DNA from: Mucilaginibacter sp.
Lineage (GTDB): Bacteria; Bacteroidota; Bacteroidia; Sphingobacteriales; Sphingobacteriaceae
Reading direction: 5' to 3'
Length of the DNA: 64,000 nt
NCBI RefSeq assembly: GCF_028288225.1
Contig: NZ_JAQBOC010000033.1
Coordinates: 62,001 to 126,000, forward strand
In this document: piece after piece, positions 26,653 to 34,202 of the stretch
How positions within the stretch are numbered: position 1 is the stretch's first letter
Layout: the number at the start of each line of letters is the position of its first letter
Position numbers and translations under genes: made by a program
Notes under the pieces: generated by a model
What the model was told of the DNA's origin: nothing
The model's input: only the letters and a program-made list of their open reading frames with translations
The model's database searches: none

Positions 26653-27723
26653 ATGGATAATATCCTTAATTCTTTCGGCTTAAAGCCAAATAACTTTCAA
26701 ACAGCATCTTTTGGTTCGGGTTTAATTAATCACACCTGGAAAGTTTCCGGAACAAATCATCAATACATATTACAACAAATTAATAAAAATGTATTTAAGG
26801 CACCACAGGATATTGCTAATAATTTGGTTGAATTAGAAAACTATCTGAAGCAAACTGCTCCTGAATATCTTTTTGCGGCACCCTTACCATCCATACACGG
26901 TAAGTACTTAGTTGAAGATGGAGGCAATTATTACCGGTTATCGCCATTCATTAAAAACTCGCATACTGTTGATTTTATTGAGCAAAGCAAACAAGCATAT
27001 GAGGCGGCTAAACAATTCGGCAAATTCACCCGGCTGCTAAAGGGTTTTGATCTGAAAAAATTAAAATATACACTGCCTGATTTTCATAATTTAACGCTGC
27101 GGGTTGAACAATTTAAAACAGCCCTTGCTAATGCAGATAAAGAAAGATTAAAGAACGCCGCAGCTGAAATTTTGCAGGTTGAGGCCAATATTGATATTGC
27201 CCGGATCTATAAGCAATTGGTGAATGGGAAGAAGATCCCTATGAGGGTTATCCACCACGATACCAAGATCAATAATATACTATTTGATGATAACAATTGC
27301 GGCCTGTGCGTAATAGACCTCGACACTGTAATGCCGGGCTATTTTATTAGCGATGTTGGCGATATGATGCGTACCTATCTTTCGCCCGCTAATGAAGAAG
27401 AGCGGGATTTAAGTAAAGTGCAAATAAACGACGATTATTTTATTGCTGTATACAAAGGTTACATGGAGGAAATGGGAGGAACTTTAACTACTGCAGAAAA
27501 AGACCTGTTCATTTATTCGGGTAAGTTCATGATCTATATGCAGGCAATCCGTTTTTTAACCGACTTTTTGAATGGCGATATTTATTACCATACCCAATAT
27601 GCCGGGCATAACCTGGTAAGGGCACAAAATCAATTAACTTTGCTTGAAAGATATCTTCAATCAGAAAACAAGTTTAATGAATATATTAAGCAGATGGAGA
27701 AAGCAGCCTTTAGCCCGATATAA
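26653..27723 (+). CDS. APH-fold sugar kinase, N-acetylhexosamine 1-kinase (NahK)-like
   Basis: A 356-residue cytoplasmic kinase of the aminoglycoside-phosphotransferase fold. From memory of Bifidobacterium NahK (about 359 residues), the match runs along the whole length: the glycine loop with INHTW, YILQQINKNVF, the catalytic VIHHDTKINNIL (Asp 203), VIDLDTVMPG (Asp 222/224), ERDLSKVQ and FLNGDIYYHTQYAGHNLVR. NahK phosphorylates GlcNAc or GalNAc at C1. A general choline/homoserine-type kinase is the alternative, but the sugar context and operator favour hexosamine. It is the last gene of the LacI regulon; no uridylyltransferase is in the window to use the 1-phosphate. Confidence 0.8.
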   Translation: MDNILNSFGLKPNNFQTASFGSGLINHTWKVSGTNHQYILQQINKNVFKAPQDIANNLVELENYLKQTAPEYLFAAPLPSIHGKYLVEDGGNYYRLSPFIKNSHTVDFIEQSKQAYEAAKQFGKFTRLLKGFDLKKLKYTLPDFHNLTLRVEQFKTALANADKERLKNAAAEILQVEANIDIARIYKQLVNGKKIPMRVIHHDTKINNILFDDNNCGLCVIDLDTVMPGYFISDVGDMMRTYLSPANEEERDLSKVQINDDYFIAVYKGYMEEMGGTLTTAEKDLFIYSGKFMIYMQAIRFLTDFLNGDIYYHTQYAGHNLVRAQNQLTLLERYLQSENKFNEYIKQMEKAAFSPI

Positions 27724-27785
27724 AAAAATGTTCAAAAGCCCAACTTTGTAAGACCAAGACAGCAAATGTTATTAACTGTAACTCT

Positions 27786-29003
27786 TTAGGGCCTATAACT
27801 CTTAATTATAGTTATTAAAGTATTACACATGGCCTTTATTTCTTCTTCGGTATTGTAATAATGAACTGATGCCCTTACAATACTGCTGAGCTGGTTTTTA
27901 TTCATGTAGATAAGGGTTGAGATGGCTTTGCCAACCGATACATTAATTTGATTTGCCGCAAGCTCGCTTTTTACCAAAACACTATCCATTCCATTTACCG
28001 AAAAGGTTACAATGCCGCATTGTTGATCGCCGCTATCGTGTACCGTTATCCCTTCAATGTCTTCAAGCTGCCTGCGCATCAGGCCGGCTAAATGCCTTAT
28101 CCGCTGCCAGATCCTTTCAATCCCTATGTTCAAAGCATACCCAACTGCTTTACTTAAACCAAGGGTGAGTGCACGGTTCTTTTCATAAAGCTCAAACCGC
28201 CGGGCATCGTTCCTTACTTTGTAGTCGGTTTGACTAACCCATGGTGCGGAAAAGCCATCCATAAAAATAAGCTTCAATTTATCCTGTACCTCTTTCCTAA
28301 CATATAAAAAGCCTGTTCCCCTTGGCGCACGCAGGTATTTGCGCCCGGTTACTGACAGCATGTCGCAATCAATTTCTTTTACGTCTACCGGTACCTGCCC
28401 TGCGCTTTGGCAGGCATCAACCAGGTATAAAATATTATGCTTACGGGCTATTTTACCAATTTCAATAATTGGCACCATGGCCCCTGCCGTAGATGAGATG
28501 TGGGTAATAGCTATTAGCTTTGTTTGCGGAGAGATTGCATTTTTCAAAGCAGCCAGCGAAAAATTGCCATGTTCATCGTTAGAAATTACCTTAAATTCAA
28601 TACCATACGTTTTTTGAGCATTCAAAAATCCTATTAAATTAGTTACATACTCCATTTCTGATGTAATAACCACATCACCCTTTTTAAAATCGATCCCATT
28701 GAATGCCATACCCCAGGCGGCGCTTGCATTTTCTACAATGGCAATCTCATCTGTATCAGCATTTATCAGGCGGGCAATTTGAGTATAAGTGTCGTCTAAT
28801 AGTTCCCTGTATTTATACTCAGTTTCGTATCCGCCATAAATTGCCTCTTCATTTAAATAGTTTATAACAGTATCAACTACTATATCTGGTGGGAGAGAAG
28901 CACCCGCATTATTAAAGTGGATCCTTTTGGCTGTTCCCCCGGTTTCTGCTCTTAATTGTTGTACTTCTTGATCGCTTAGCGGCCTAATTTTCATGGTAAT
29001 CAT
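27786..29003 (-). CDS. Class V aminotransferase-fold PLP enzyme
   Basis: A 405-residue fold-type I PLP enzyme; translation may start at 29003 or at the Met three codons later. Features: substrate loop HFNNAGASLPP (residues 29-39), ENASAAW phosphate-binding area, VDACQSAGQ with the ring-binding Asp 196 and Gln 199, and Schiff-base Lys 222 in VTGRKYLRAPRGTGF. This pattern matches the branch that includes cysteine-desulfurase-like and EgtE/isopenicillin-epimerase-like proteins. The SufS-type catalytic Cys loop is not evident near the C-terminus. The substrate is unknown. Convergent with the kinase gene, 62 bp away. Confidence 0.85.
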   Translation of the reverse strand: MITMKIRPLSDQEVQQLRAETGGTAKRIHFNNAGASLPPDIVVDTVINYLNEEAIYGGYETEYKYRELLDDTYTQIARLINADTDEIAIVENASAAWGMAFNGIDFKKGDVVITSEMEYVTNLIGFLNAQKTYGIEFKVISNDEHGNFSLAALKNAISPQTKLIAITHISSTAGAMVPIIEIGKIARKHNILYLVDACQSAGQVPVDVKEIDCDMLSVTGRKYLRAPRGTGFLYVRKEVQDKLKLIFMDGFSAPWVSQTDYKVRNDARRFELYEKNRALTLGLSKAVGYALNIGIERIWQRIRHLAGLMRRQLEDIEGITVHDSGDQQCGIVTFSVNGMDSVLVKSELAANQINVSVGKAISTLIYMNKNQLSSIVRASVHYYNTEEEIKAMCNTLITIIKSYRP

Positions 29004-29270
29004 CTAATTAATTATTAAAAACAAATTAAAGCCTTACAGCAATAATAAAACAGATGCAGTTTTATTTATTTTGACCATAACAGATTGTACGGAGGCTGAT
29101 GATATTTCGAGGTCCCGGTATTCATCCATTTTGATAGTTATCTCGTTTTAAAGATTTATTCTTACCACGAATCTTTTCTTAAATAATTTAAAAACCCATG
29201 TCCAATTTTATAAAACTCATTTGATATGTAGTTGGTTCATTAATTAAACAACCCGTTAAAATAAAAAGTG

Positions 29271-29837
29271 ATGAGAAAATTAAATGCATTTAACCACGTA
29301 ACGCTTGATGGATATTTTGCAGGCGAAAACGGCGATATGAGCTGGGCTCATAAAGGCAATGATGATGCCGAATACCAGGCATTTGTGGCCGGCAATGCCA
29401 GCGGCGAATCCGAGCTGTTATTTGGAAGAGTGACCTATGAGATGATGGCTGGCTATTGGCCAACCCCTGCTGCCAGTCAGCAGGCACCCATTGTTGCCGA
29501 AAAAATGAACAGCGGCCGAAAGGTAGTGTTCTCCAAAACCTTGGCTGAAGCTTCATGGAACAATACTAAACTTGTAAGAGGCGACCTGGCAGAGGAAGTT
29601 AAAAAAATGAAGGACGAGGAAGGGCCGGATATGGTGATACTGGGGAGCGGCAGTATTGTTGCCCAATTAGCGGCAGCAGGTTTAATAGATAATTACCAAA
29701 TGGTAATTAATCCGGTTGCGCTTGGAAAAGGCCGAACCTTGTTTGAAGGGCTGCCCCAAATGTTATCTCTTAAGCTTATTAAATCAAGAACATTTAATAA
29801 TGGTAAGATATTTTTAAGCTATGAGGCAATTGCTTAA
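29271..29837 (+). CDS. DHFR/RibD C-terminal-like reductase family protein
   Basis: A 188-residue cytoplasmic protein starting at the ATG at 29271 (a GTG lies directly before it). NAFNHVTLDGYFAGENGDMSW, LLFGRVTYEMMAGYWP, KVVFSKTL and VILGSGSIVAQLAAAGLID are hallmarks of the YyaP/YwjB type of dihydrofolate-reductase-like proteins with the RibD C-terminal fold, which bind NADPH. Substrate unknown; these are not the housekeeping DHFR. A terminator directly follows, so it is monocistronic. Confidence 0.9.
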   Translation: MRKLNAFNHVTLDGYFAGENGDMSWAHKGNDDAEYQAFVAGNASGESELLFGRVTYEMMAGYWPTPAASQQAPIVAEKMNSGRKVVFSKTLAEASWNNTKLVRGDLAEEVKKMKDEEGPDMVILGSGSIVAQLAAAGLIDNYQMVINPVALGKGRTLFEGLPQMLSLKLIKSRTFNNGKIFLSYEAIA

Positions 29838-29846
29838 AAAACTATT

Positions 29847-29885
29847 AAAAGCGGATAAAAATATAAAGGCTATCCGCTTTTAATT
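29847..29885 (+). terminator. Rho-independent terminator
   Basis: AAAAGCGGATA (29847-29857) pairs perfectly with TATCCGCTTTT (29871-29881) around a 13-base loop. It lies 9 bp after the DHFR-like stop. Confidence 0.88.
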
Positions 29886-29888
29886 ATA

Positions 29889-29925
29889 AAGAAAACCAAA
29901 CTGTATTTTATTGGTTTTCTTTTGT
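29889..29925 (+). terminator. Second hairpin in tandem, upstream of the 229-residue protein
   Basis: AAGAAAACCAA (29889-29899) pairs perfectly with TTGGTTTTCTT (29911-29921), 11-base A/T-rich loop, ending in a short T run. It could be a second terminator or, since it sits only 18 bases before the start codon of the next gene, a structure that controls access to that gene's ribosome-binding site. Confidence 0.6.
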
Positions 29926-29926
29926 G

Positions 29927-29932
29927 AGGAGG
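29927..29932 (+). promoter_or_regulatory. Strong Shine-Dalgarno sequence
   Basis: AGGAGG seven bases before the ATG at 29940. Most starts in this window have no such sequence, as is normal for Bacteroidota, so this one stands out and fixes the start. Confidence 0.75.
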
Positions 29933-29939
29933 CAGGATT

Positions 29940-30629
29940 ATGGAAACAAAAACTGTTAAAAAAAGTAAGCAGGTTAAAACAACAAAAAAGGCCGGAAAGA
30001 AAAATATTTCTGCGAGCTATAACAAATACAAAGAGTTTGGTGGTCAACAATACACCGGGATGCAGATCGGTCATGGTCATCACTGGCATTATGATGAGGG
30101 CGATTGGAAGGAAACCAAAATAACACCTGACCTTTGGGAAATCTCATATGCTGTTACCAAGCGCAGAGTTGGGCACGCACCAGAAAATTCAGGTGTACCA
30201 GTTGGTACAGAATACCAATGGTATATTCTGTCGCACCAGCATGTGAAAAAGCTAAACGCCAATGATTACTCTACCGAAATGAGTGGTATTAAATTTAAAC
30301 TGGCACATAAGCGCGCAGATAAGGCATTATGGAACACTAAGACGCCTACCCAACGCAAACACCTTATTCAGTTTTTAAAGGATGTTATAGCACAGCTGGA
30401 AAAAGAACCTATTCCCCTTGAATTTGAATATAACGGTAAAGCTTACAAAGGTGAGGGTGTTCCTATTACAGAAACCTGTACGCCTGATGTTTGCTATGAA
30501 GTTGAAATTACACTTAATGACGAGTACCTTGGCATTATTCGCTGCGCCAAAAGCGGCTGGAAAATGGACAGAGTTGAGCAGGGATTAATTGATGCCATTG
30601 GTAATGAAATATTTTTGTACTTTGAATAA
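29940..30629 (+). CDS. Uncharacterised 229-residue protein
   Basis: I do not recognise a named family. The N-terminus is very lysine-rich (METKTVKKSKQVKTTKKAGKK), which suggests nucleic-acid contact, followed by an aromatic/His-rich stretch (GMQIGHGHHWHYDEGDWKE). The remainder has alternating strands and helices with two Cys (ETCTPDVCYEVEI) and no signal peptide or membrane segment. The gene has a strong ribosome-binding site and is followed after 13 bp by the Fpg/Nei-type glycosylase gene, so both are made from one transcript. A link to DNA repair is therefore a guess from context only. Confidence 0.8.
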   Translation: METKTVKKSKQVKTTKKAGKKNISASYNKYKEFGGQQYTGMQIGHGHHWHYDEGDWKETKITPDLWEISYAVTKRRVGHAPENSGVPVGTEYQWYILSHQHVKKLNANDYSTEMSGIKFKLAHKRADKALWNTKTPTQRKHLIQFLKDVIAQLEKEPIPLEFEYNGKAYKGEGVPITETCTPDVCYEVEITLNDEYLGIIRCAKSGWKMDRVEQGLIDAIGNEIFLYFE

Positions 30630-30642
30630 AAAATAAAACGCC

Positions 30643-31416
30643 ATGCCCGAATTGCCCGATCTGCAGGTTTTTAGCCACAATCTCACTAAACTGTTTAAAG
30701 GAAAAAAGCTTGAAAAGATAGACATTAAAGTAGCCCAGAAGCTTAATGTGCCTGAAAAGAAAGTGCGCGATACATTGGAAGGACAAACGCTTTCTACAGT
30801 AATCCGTGTGGGGAAGGAACTGCAATTTGAGTTTGATAATGATCATATTTTTGCTACCCACCTGATGCTGCATGGGCAACTGCAATTATTTGATAAAACT
30901 AACGACCATAAATTTACTATTGTTGAGATGCTTTTTGAAGGAGATAAGGGCCTCGCACTTACCGATTTTCAGAAAGCTGCAACACCGACCCTTGATCCCG
31001 AAAAATCAGATACGCCCGATGCTTTGGATGTTGATGAGAAATATCTTGAAACTAAGCTGGGCGCTACGCGCACCCCGGTTAAAACCGTATTGATGGATCA
31101 AAAAGTATTGCGTGGTATTGGTAATGCTTATGCAGATGAGATCTTGTATGATGCCAGATTATCACCGTTTTCGCCATCAAACAAAATTCCGGTGAGCAAA
31201 GTAAAACAGCTGGCAAAATCAATTAAAAACGTTTTAGAGGATGCAGAAAAACAGATTTTAAAAAATAACCCGGACATTATCAGCGGAGAGTTCAGGGATT
31301 TTATGCAGGTTCATCAGCCCAAAAAGAAACAAACACAGGCGGGCGAAATTATTCATCAGAAACCCGTGGGCTCCAGAAAAACATATTATACGGATGTGCA
31401 GGAGTTGTTCGGTTAA
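30643..31416 (+). CDS. Fpg/Nei-family DNA glycosylase, zinc-less type
   Basis: A 257-residue protein with the catalytic N-terminus MPELPDL: Pro 2 and Glu 3 of bifunctional Fpg/Nei glycosylases are kept, while the usual Glu 6 is Asp. THLMLHGQLQLF and the helix-two-turn-helix region (VLRGIGNAYADEILYDARLSPFS) are typical. The C-terminal zinc finger has lost all four cysteines, yet the DNA-contacting loop is still recognisable (KPVGSRKTYYTDVQELF with the Arg), as in the zinc-less finger of NEIL1. It should excise oxidised bases and nick the DNA. Substrate preference may differ from MutM. It is the second gene of a pair with 29940-30629. Confidence 0.9.
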   Translation: MPELPDLQVFSHNLTKLFKGKKLEKIDIKVAQKLNVPEKKVRDTLEGQTLSTVIRVGKELQFEFDNDHIFATHLMLHGQLQLFDKTNDHKFTIVEMLFEGDKGLALTDFQKAATPTLDPEKSDTPDALDVDEKYLETKLGATRTPVKTVLMDQKVLRGIGNAYADEILYDARLSPFSPSNKIPVSKVKQLAKSIKNVLEDAEKQILKNNPDIISGEFRDFMQVHQPKKKQTQAGEIIHQKPVGSRKTYYTDVQELFG

Positions 31417-31775
31417 GCCGACTTCAAATGTCTTTGGCTGTCGCGGATGCCCCATTCGGCCATTGCATTTAATACGATGGTTAGGTCTTCACCTGCTTCA
31501 CTCAAAAAGTAAGTTACAAATGGCGGAACTACGTTTTCAGCCTTTCTTATCACAAGGTTATCTTCCTGTAATTGCTTTAAATGCTGGATTAGCATTTTTT
31601 CAGTAACAGCTGGGATAGCGCGTTTTAATTCACTATAGCGTTTCGGTCCGCTCATTAGTTGGTACAATATAATGGGCTTCCAATGACCACCAATTTTATT
31701 GATGGCATAAGTAACCGGGCATGTTGAGGTAGCTTTATTAAAATTCCGGGTTGAGCTTTCTTTGATCTGCGTCAT
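31413..31775 (-). CDS. HxlR-family transcriptional regulator
   Basis: A 120-residue winged-helix regulator. The frame is open further upstream to 31970, but that would overlap the divergent gene; starting at MTQIKESSTRNF (31775) gives normal HxlR length. Motifs: the conserved Cys in STCPVTYAINKIGGHWK, GPKRYSELKRAIPAVTEKMLIQHLKQLQEDNLV and PPFVTYFLSEAGEDL. HxlR proteins often sense electrophiles or oxidants through that Cys and repress a divergent oxidoreductase, which is the arrangement here. Its last 4 bases overlap the end of the convergent glycosylase gene. Confidence 0.93.
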   Translation of the reverse strand: MTQIKESSTRNFNKATSTCPVTYAINKIGGHWKPIILYQLMSGPKRYSELKRAIPAVTEKMLIQHLKQLQEDNLVIRKAENVVPPFVTYFLSEAGEDLTIVLNAMAEWGIRDSQRHLKSA

Positions 31776-31794
31776 AATACATACTTTGGGGTAA

Positions 31795-31812
31795 GTACTT
31801 GTAAAAAAGTAA
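31795..31812. promoter_or_regulatory. Probable HxlR operator
   Basis: GTACTT, six bases, AAGTAA forms an imperfect dyad in the 76-bp divergent gap, and it overlaps the -33 TTG of the NmrA-type promoter. Binding here would repress the + strand gene and probably the regulator itself. Confidence 0.55.
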
Positions 31813-31829
31813 GTGCAAATATAACTTTG
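31798..31829 (+). promoter_or_regulatory. Promoter of the NmrA-type gene
   Basis: CTTG (31798-31801), 20 bases, TAACTTTG (31822-31829), an exact TAnnTTTG -7 box at the expected distance. Transcription should start about 15 bp before the ATG at 31852. Confidence 0.7.
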
Positions 31830-31851
31830 TTCCCAACAAATAAAACATAAA

Positions 31852-32733
31852 ATGAAAATTATAATCACAGGATCATTAGGAAATATTAGCGGCCCTTTAA
31901 CTGCACAGCTAGTTAAAGCGGGCCACCAAATAACTGTAATAAGCAGCAATGAAAATAAAAAGGAAGACATTGAGGCGCTTGGGGCTAAGGCTGCAATCGG
32001 CTCGGTAGAGGATGTCGACTTTTTAACTAAAGTATTTACCGGTGCCGATGTTGTTTACACAATGGTACCGCAGCAGGCACAATCAAATGACTATAAAGCC
32101 TTCATCAGGAAGATTGGCCAAAATTACGCAAACGCACTTAAAGCAGCGGGCATAACAAAAGTGGTGAATTTAAGCAGTATTGGGGCTCATTTACCGGCAG
32201 GGACCGGGCCAATTGCCGGCATGCATGATGTGGAAGAGATCTTAAATAAACTAGACGGAGTAAATATCAAACATCTTCGCCCTGCATCTTTTTATTACAA
32301 TTTCAACCACAATATTGATATGATAAAGCACATGGGCATACTTGGTGCAAACTATCCGGCAGGCACCCGGTTGGTTTTAGTTCATCCTAAAGATATTGCT
32401 GATGCTGCATTTGAGGAAATTACTCAGCCATTTACTGGTACCACTATCCGCTATATTTCCAGTGATGAAAAAACAGCAGGTGAGGTAACAGCTATTTTAG
32501 GTTCGGCCATAGGCAAGCCTGAGCTTCCATGGGTTGAATTTAGCGATGAACAATCTGTTGCCGGGATGCAGCAGGGAGGCTTATCGGAAGATGTATCCAA
32601 AAATTTAACAGAAATGGGTACAGCAATGAAAAGCAGGACATTATGGGAAGATTATGATAAGCACAAACCTGTTTTAGGAAATAGAAAATTTGAAGAATTT
32701 GCAAAGGAGTTTGCAGAGAAGTATAATGGGTAA
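31852..32733 (+). CDS. NmrA/HSCARG-like NAD(P)-binding oxidoreductase
   Basis: A 293-residue atypical short-chain dehydrogenase. The N-terminal dinucleotide loop is ITGSLGNISGPL (GxxGxxG), followed by VISSNENKKEDIEALGAKAAIGSVED and ADVVYTMVPQQ. The catalytic Tyr-xxx-Lys of classical SDRs is not obvious, which fits the NmrA group of NADP sensors or quinone-reductase-like enzymes. Divergent from the HxlR regulator and under a clear promoter, so it is probably induced when HxlR senses reactive electrophiles or oxidants. Confidence 0.88.
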   Translation: MKIIITGSLGNISGPLTAQLVKAGHQITVISSNENKKEDIEALGAKAAIGSVEDVDFLTKVFTGADVVYTMVPQQAQSNDYKAFIRKIGQNYANALKAAGITKVVNLSSIGAHLPAGTGPIAGMHDVEEILNKLDGVNIKHLRPASFYYNFNHNIDMIKHMGILGANYPAGTRLVLVHPKDIADAAFEEITQPFTGTTIRYISSDEKTAGEVTAILGSAIGKPELPWVEFSDEQSVAGMQQGGLSEDVSKNLTEMGTAMKSRTLWEDYDKHKPVLGNRKFEEFAKEFAEKYNG

Positions 32734-32835
32734 GTTTTAAAAATGCATTCCGTGTTACACGGGGCGCATTTGTTTCTGGTTAATCTTTGCCACTTATGAT
32801 TTTTATGAGGAAAAGTCGCCGCTGTTAAAGTCAGG

Positions 32836-32870
32836 GCTCGTTGTGCCTGTCACCATTCAGTGTAACGAGC
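32836..32870. repeat. Inverted repeat in the gap before rhaM
   Basis: GCTCGTT (32836-32842) faces AACGAGC (32864-32870). No T run follows, so it is not a normal terminator. The rest of the 187-bp gap shows nothing distinctive. Confidence 0.35.
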
Positions 32871-32920
32871 ACTAACCAATATATGATAGAAGATATTTAT
32901 AAACCTGCACTAAAAACACA

Positions 32921-33235
32921 ATGAAAAAAATAGCTTTTAAAATGAAATTGAAGCCCGGCTTTAAGGACGAATACAAAAAACGGCACGATGAAATTTGGCC
33001 GGAACTGCAATTGCTGCTAAAAGAAAATGGCGTAAGCGATTACAGTATTTTTTTTGATGAGGAAACCAATATTTTGTTTGCTGTACAAAAACTCAACAGT
33101 GAAGCTTCATCACAAAACTTGGGTAATGAGGCTATTGTAAAAAAATGGTGGAATTATATGGCCGATCTAATGGATGTTAATGAAGATAACTCGCCGGTGG
33201 TGGTAAATCTTGAAAAGGTTTTTCATTTGGAATAA
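32921..33235 (+). CDS. rhaM: L-rhamnose mutarotase
   Basis: A 104-residue cytoplasmic protein of the RhaM (YiiL) family: FKMKLKPGFKDEYKKRHDEIWPEL with the catalytic His, VSDYSIFFDEETNILFAVQ with the active-site Tyr, and the tryptophan pair in VKKWWNYMADLM. It is full length for this dimeric alpha/beta-barrel family. It interconverts alpha- and beta-L-rhamnose (and can act on fucose). No other rhamnose gene is nearby, so here it is a stand-alone gene; fucose from the GH95 locus would be another possible substrate. Confidence 0.92.
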   Translation: MKKIAFKMKLKPGFKDEYKKRHDEIWPELQLLLKENGVSDYSIFFDEETNILFAVQKLNSEASSQNLGNEAIVKKWWNYMADLMDVNEDNSPVVVNLEKVFHLE

Positions 33236-33326
33236 TAAACATTTTCGCGGCAGCTTAATAAATCAACTTTTTCTATTTGTCATCCAACAGCAATATAAAA
33301 TTTAATTTTGAAACGATAGAACAGGT

Positions 33327-33368
33327 GTTTTCTGCTAACGCAGGGCGAAGCCTGCGTTAGCAGAAAAC
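33327..33368. repeat. Long perfect hairpin, REP-like unit 1
   Basis: GTTTTCTGCTAACGCAGG (33327-33344) pairs perfectly over 18 bp with its complement at 33351-33368; loop GCGAAG. Core ACGCAGG-GCGAAG-CCTGCGT is shared with unit 2. No T run follows. Confidence 0.75.
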
Positions 33369-33432
33369 CCTTTCAGAGCCCGAAGAATATAACCTGGAAA
33401 AACAAAAAGCCCTGTATTCGAGGCTAAATACA

Positions 33433-33459
33433 TCAGCGCAGGGCGAAGTCCTGCGCTGA
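33433..33459. repeat. Hairpin, REP-like unit 2
   Basis: TCAGCGCAGG (33433-33442) pairs with CCTGCGCTGA (33450-33459) around loop GCGAAGT. It shares the GCGCAGGGCGAAG core of unit 1, 64 bp away. The spacer between the units reads as an open frame (LSEPEEYNLEKQKALYSRLN), possibly a relic of a lost gene. Confidence 0.65.
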
Positions 33460-33483
33460 ATTTGTGGTTATAGATTGATTAGT

Positions 33484-34134
33484 TTATTCGCTCCATGGTG
33501 AGCACAGGATACAATCGCAGAAATTTTTACGCTGAAAATTAGGGATCATAAAAGCGCAAACATCAGCCTTTATATTGCCAAAGGTGGTTTCGGTTTTATG
33601 CTCAAAGCCGCTAAAAAACGTAGGTATAATCTTTTTCTTAAAATCATTACGCGGAAAAGCGCTGATGATCTCTATTCTGTCTTCGTCGCCCAGGTTTTCA
33701 TATCCTTCTCCCATTACATCAAGGCCAACGCCCGAGTACATCAGGGCAACCTCGGGCTCTTTATGCTCAGCTATGCCGATGGTGGTGTGCAGGGCGATGG
33801 TGTCCCATACCAACTGCAATGATTCTTTTGGCATGCCATGGCTTTTAAGAAAATCGCGGGCGGCGTTTGCTCCATCAACTTCAAAACGAAGATCGGGGCT
33901 GCTGTACTTTTTGGTTAAACCAAGGTCATGAAATACAGAACTTACATAAAGCAACTCAGCATCATATTGCAAATTATTACGTTTGCCATTGAGCGATGCA
34001 AAAAGAAAGACCCTTAACGAATGATTATAAATGAATTCTGTTCCATGTGTTAATAAAAGCTCTGTGGCCTGGGTGGCAATGGCGCTATCGGGAATATTGA
34101 TCCCGGCTACTGATTTTAATTTATTTACTGACAT
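33484..34134 (-). CDS. HD-domain phosphohydrolase-like protein
   Basis: A 216-residue cytoplasmic protein; I prefer the ATG at 34134 (MSVNKLKS), although the frame opens at 34158. Metal ligands of an HD domain are visible: YNHSLRVFLFA (His), VSSVFHDLGLT (His-Asp) and a later DTIALHTT. The pattern resembles cyanamide-hydratase-like HD proteins. The C-terminus contains a Cys-rich tail (KNFCDCILCSPWSE) that looks unusual. Substrate unknown. It is monocistronic and lies 44 bp from the AraC gene upstream of it on the same strand. Confidence 0.85.
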   Translation of the reverse strand: MSVNKLKSVAGINIPDSAIATQATELLLTHGTEFIYNHSLRVFLFASLNGKRNNLQYDAELLYVSSVFHDLGLTKKYSSPDLRFEVDGANAARDFLKSHGMPKESLQLVWDTIALHTTIGIAEHKEPEVALMYSGVGLDVMGEGYENLGDEDRIEIISAFPRNDFKKKIIPTFFSGFEHKTETTFGNIKADVCAFMIPNFQRKNFCDCILCSPWSE

Positions 34135-34202
34135 ATTTGTTGATTTTGTTATCAACAAATGTAGATTGACTAACCGGCCTGTGGAATGTTAAAAACCGCC
34201 AA

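Noticed and set aside
31776..31970. Longer HxlR protein starting at 31970
   Set aside because: It would overlap the promoter and first 40 codons of the divergent NmrA-type gene, and the extra residues look like random hydrophobic translation. HxlR family size fits the start at 31775.
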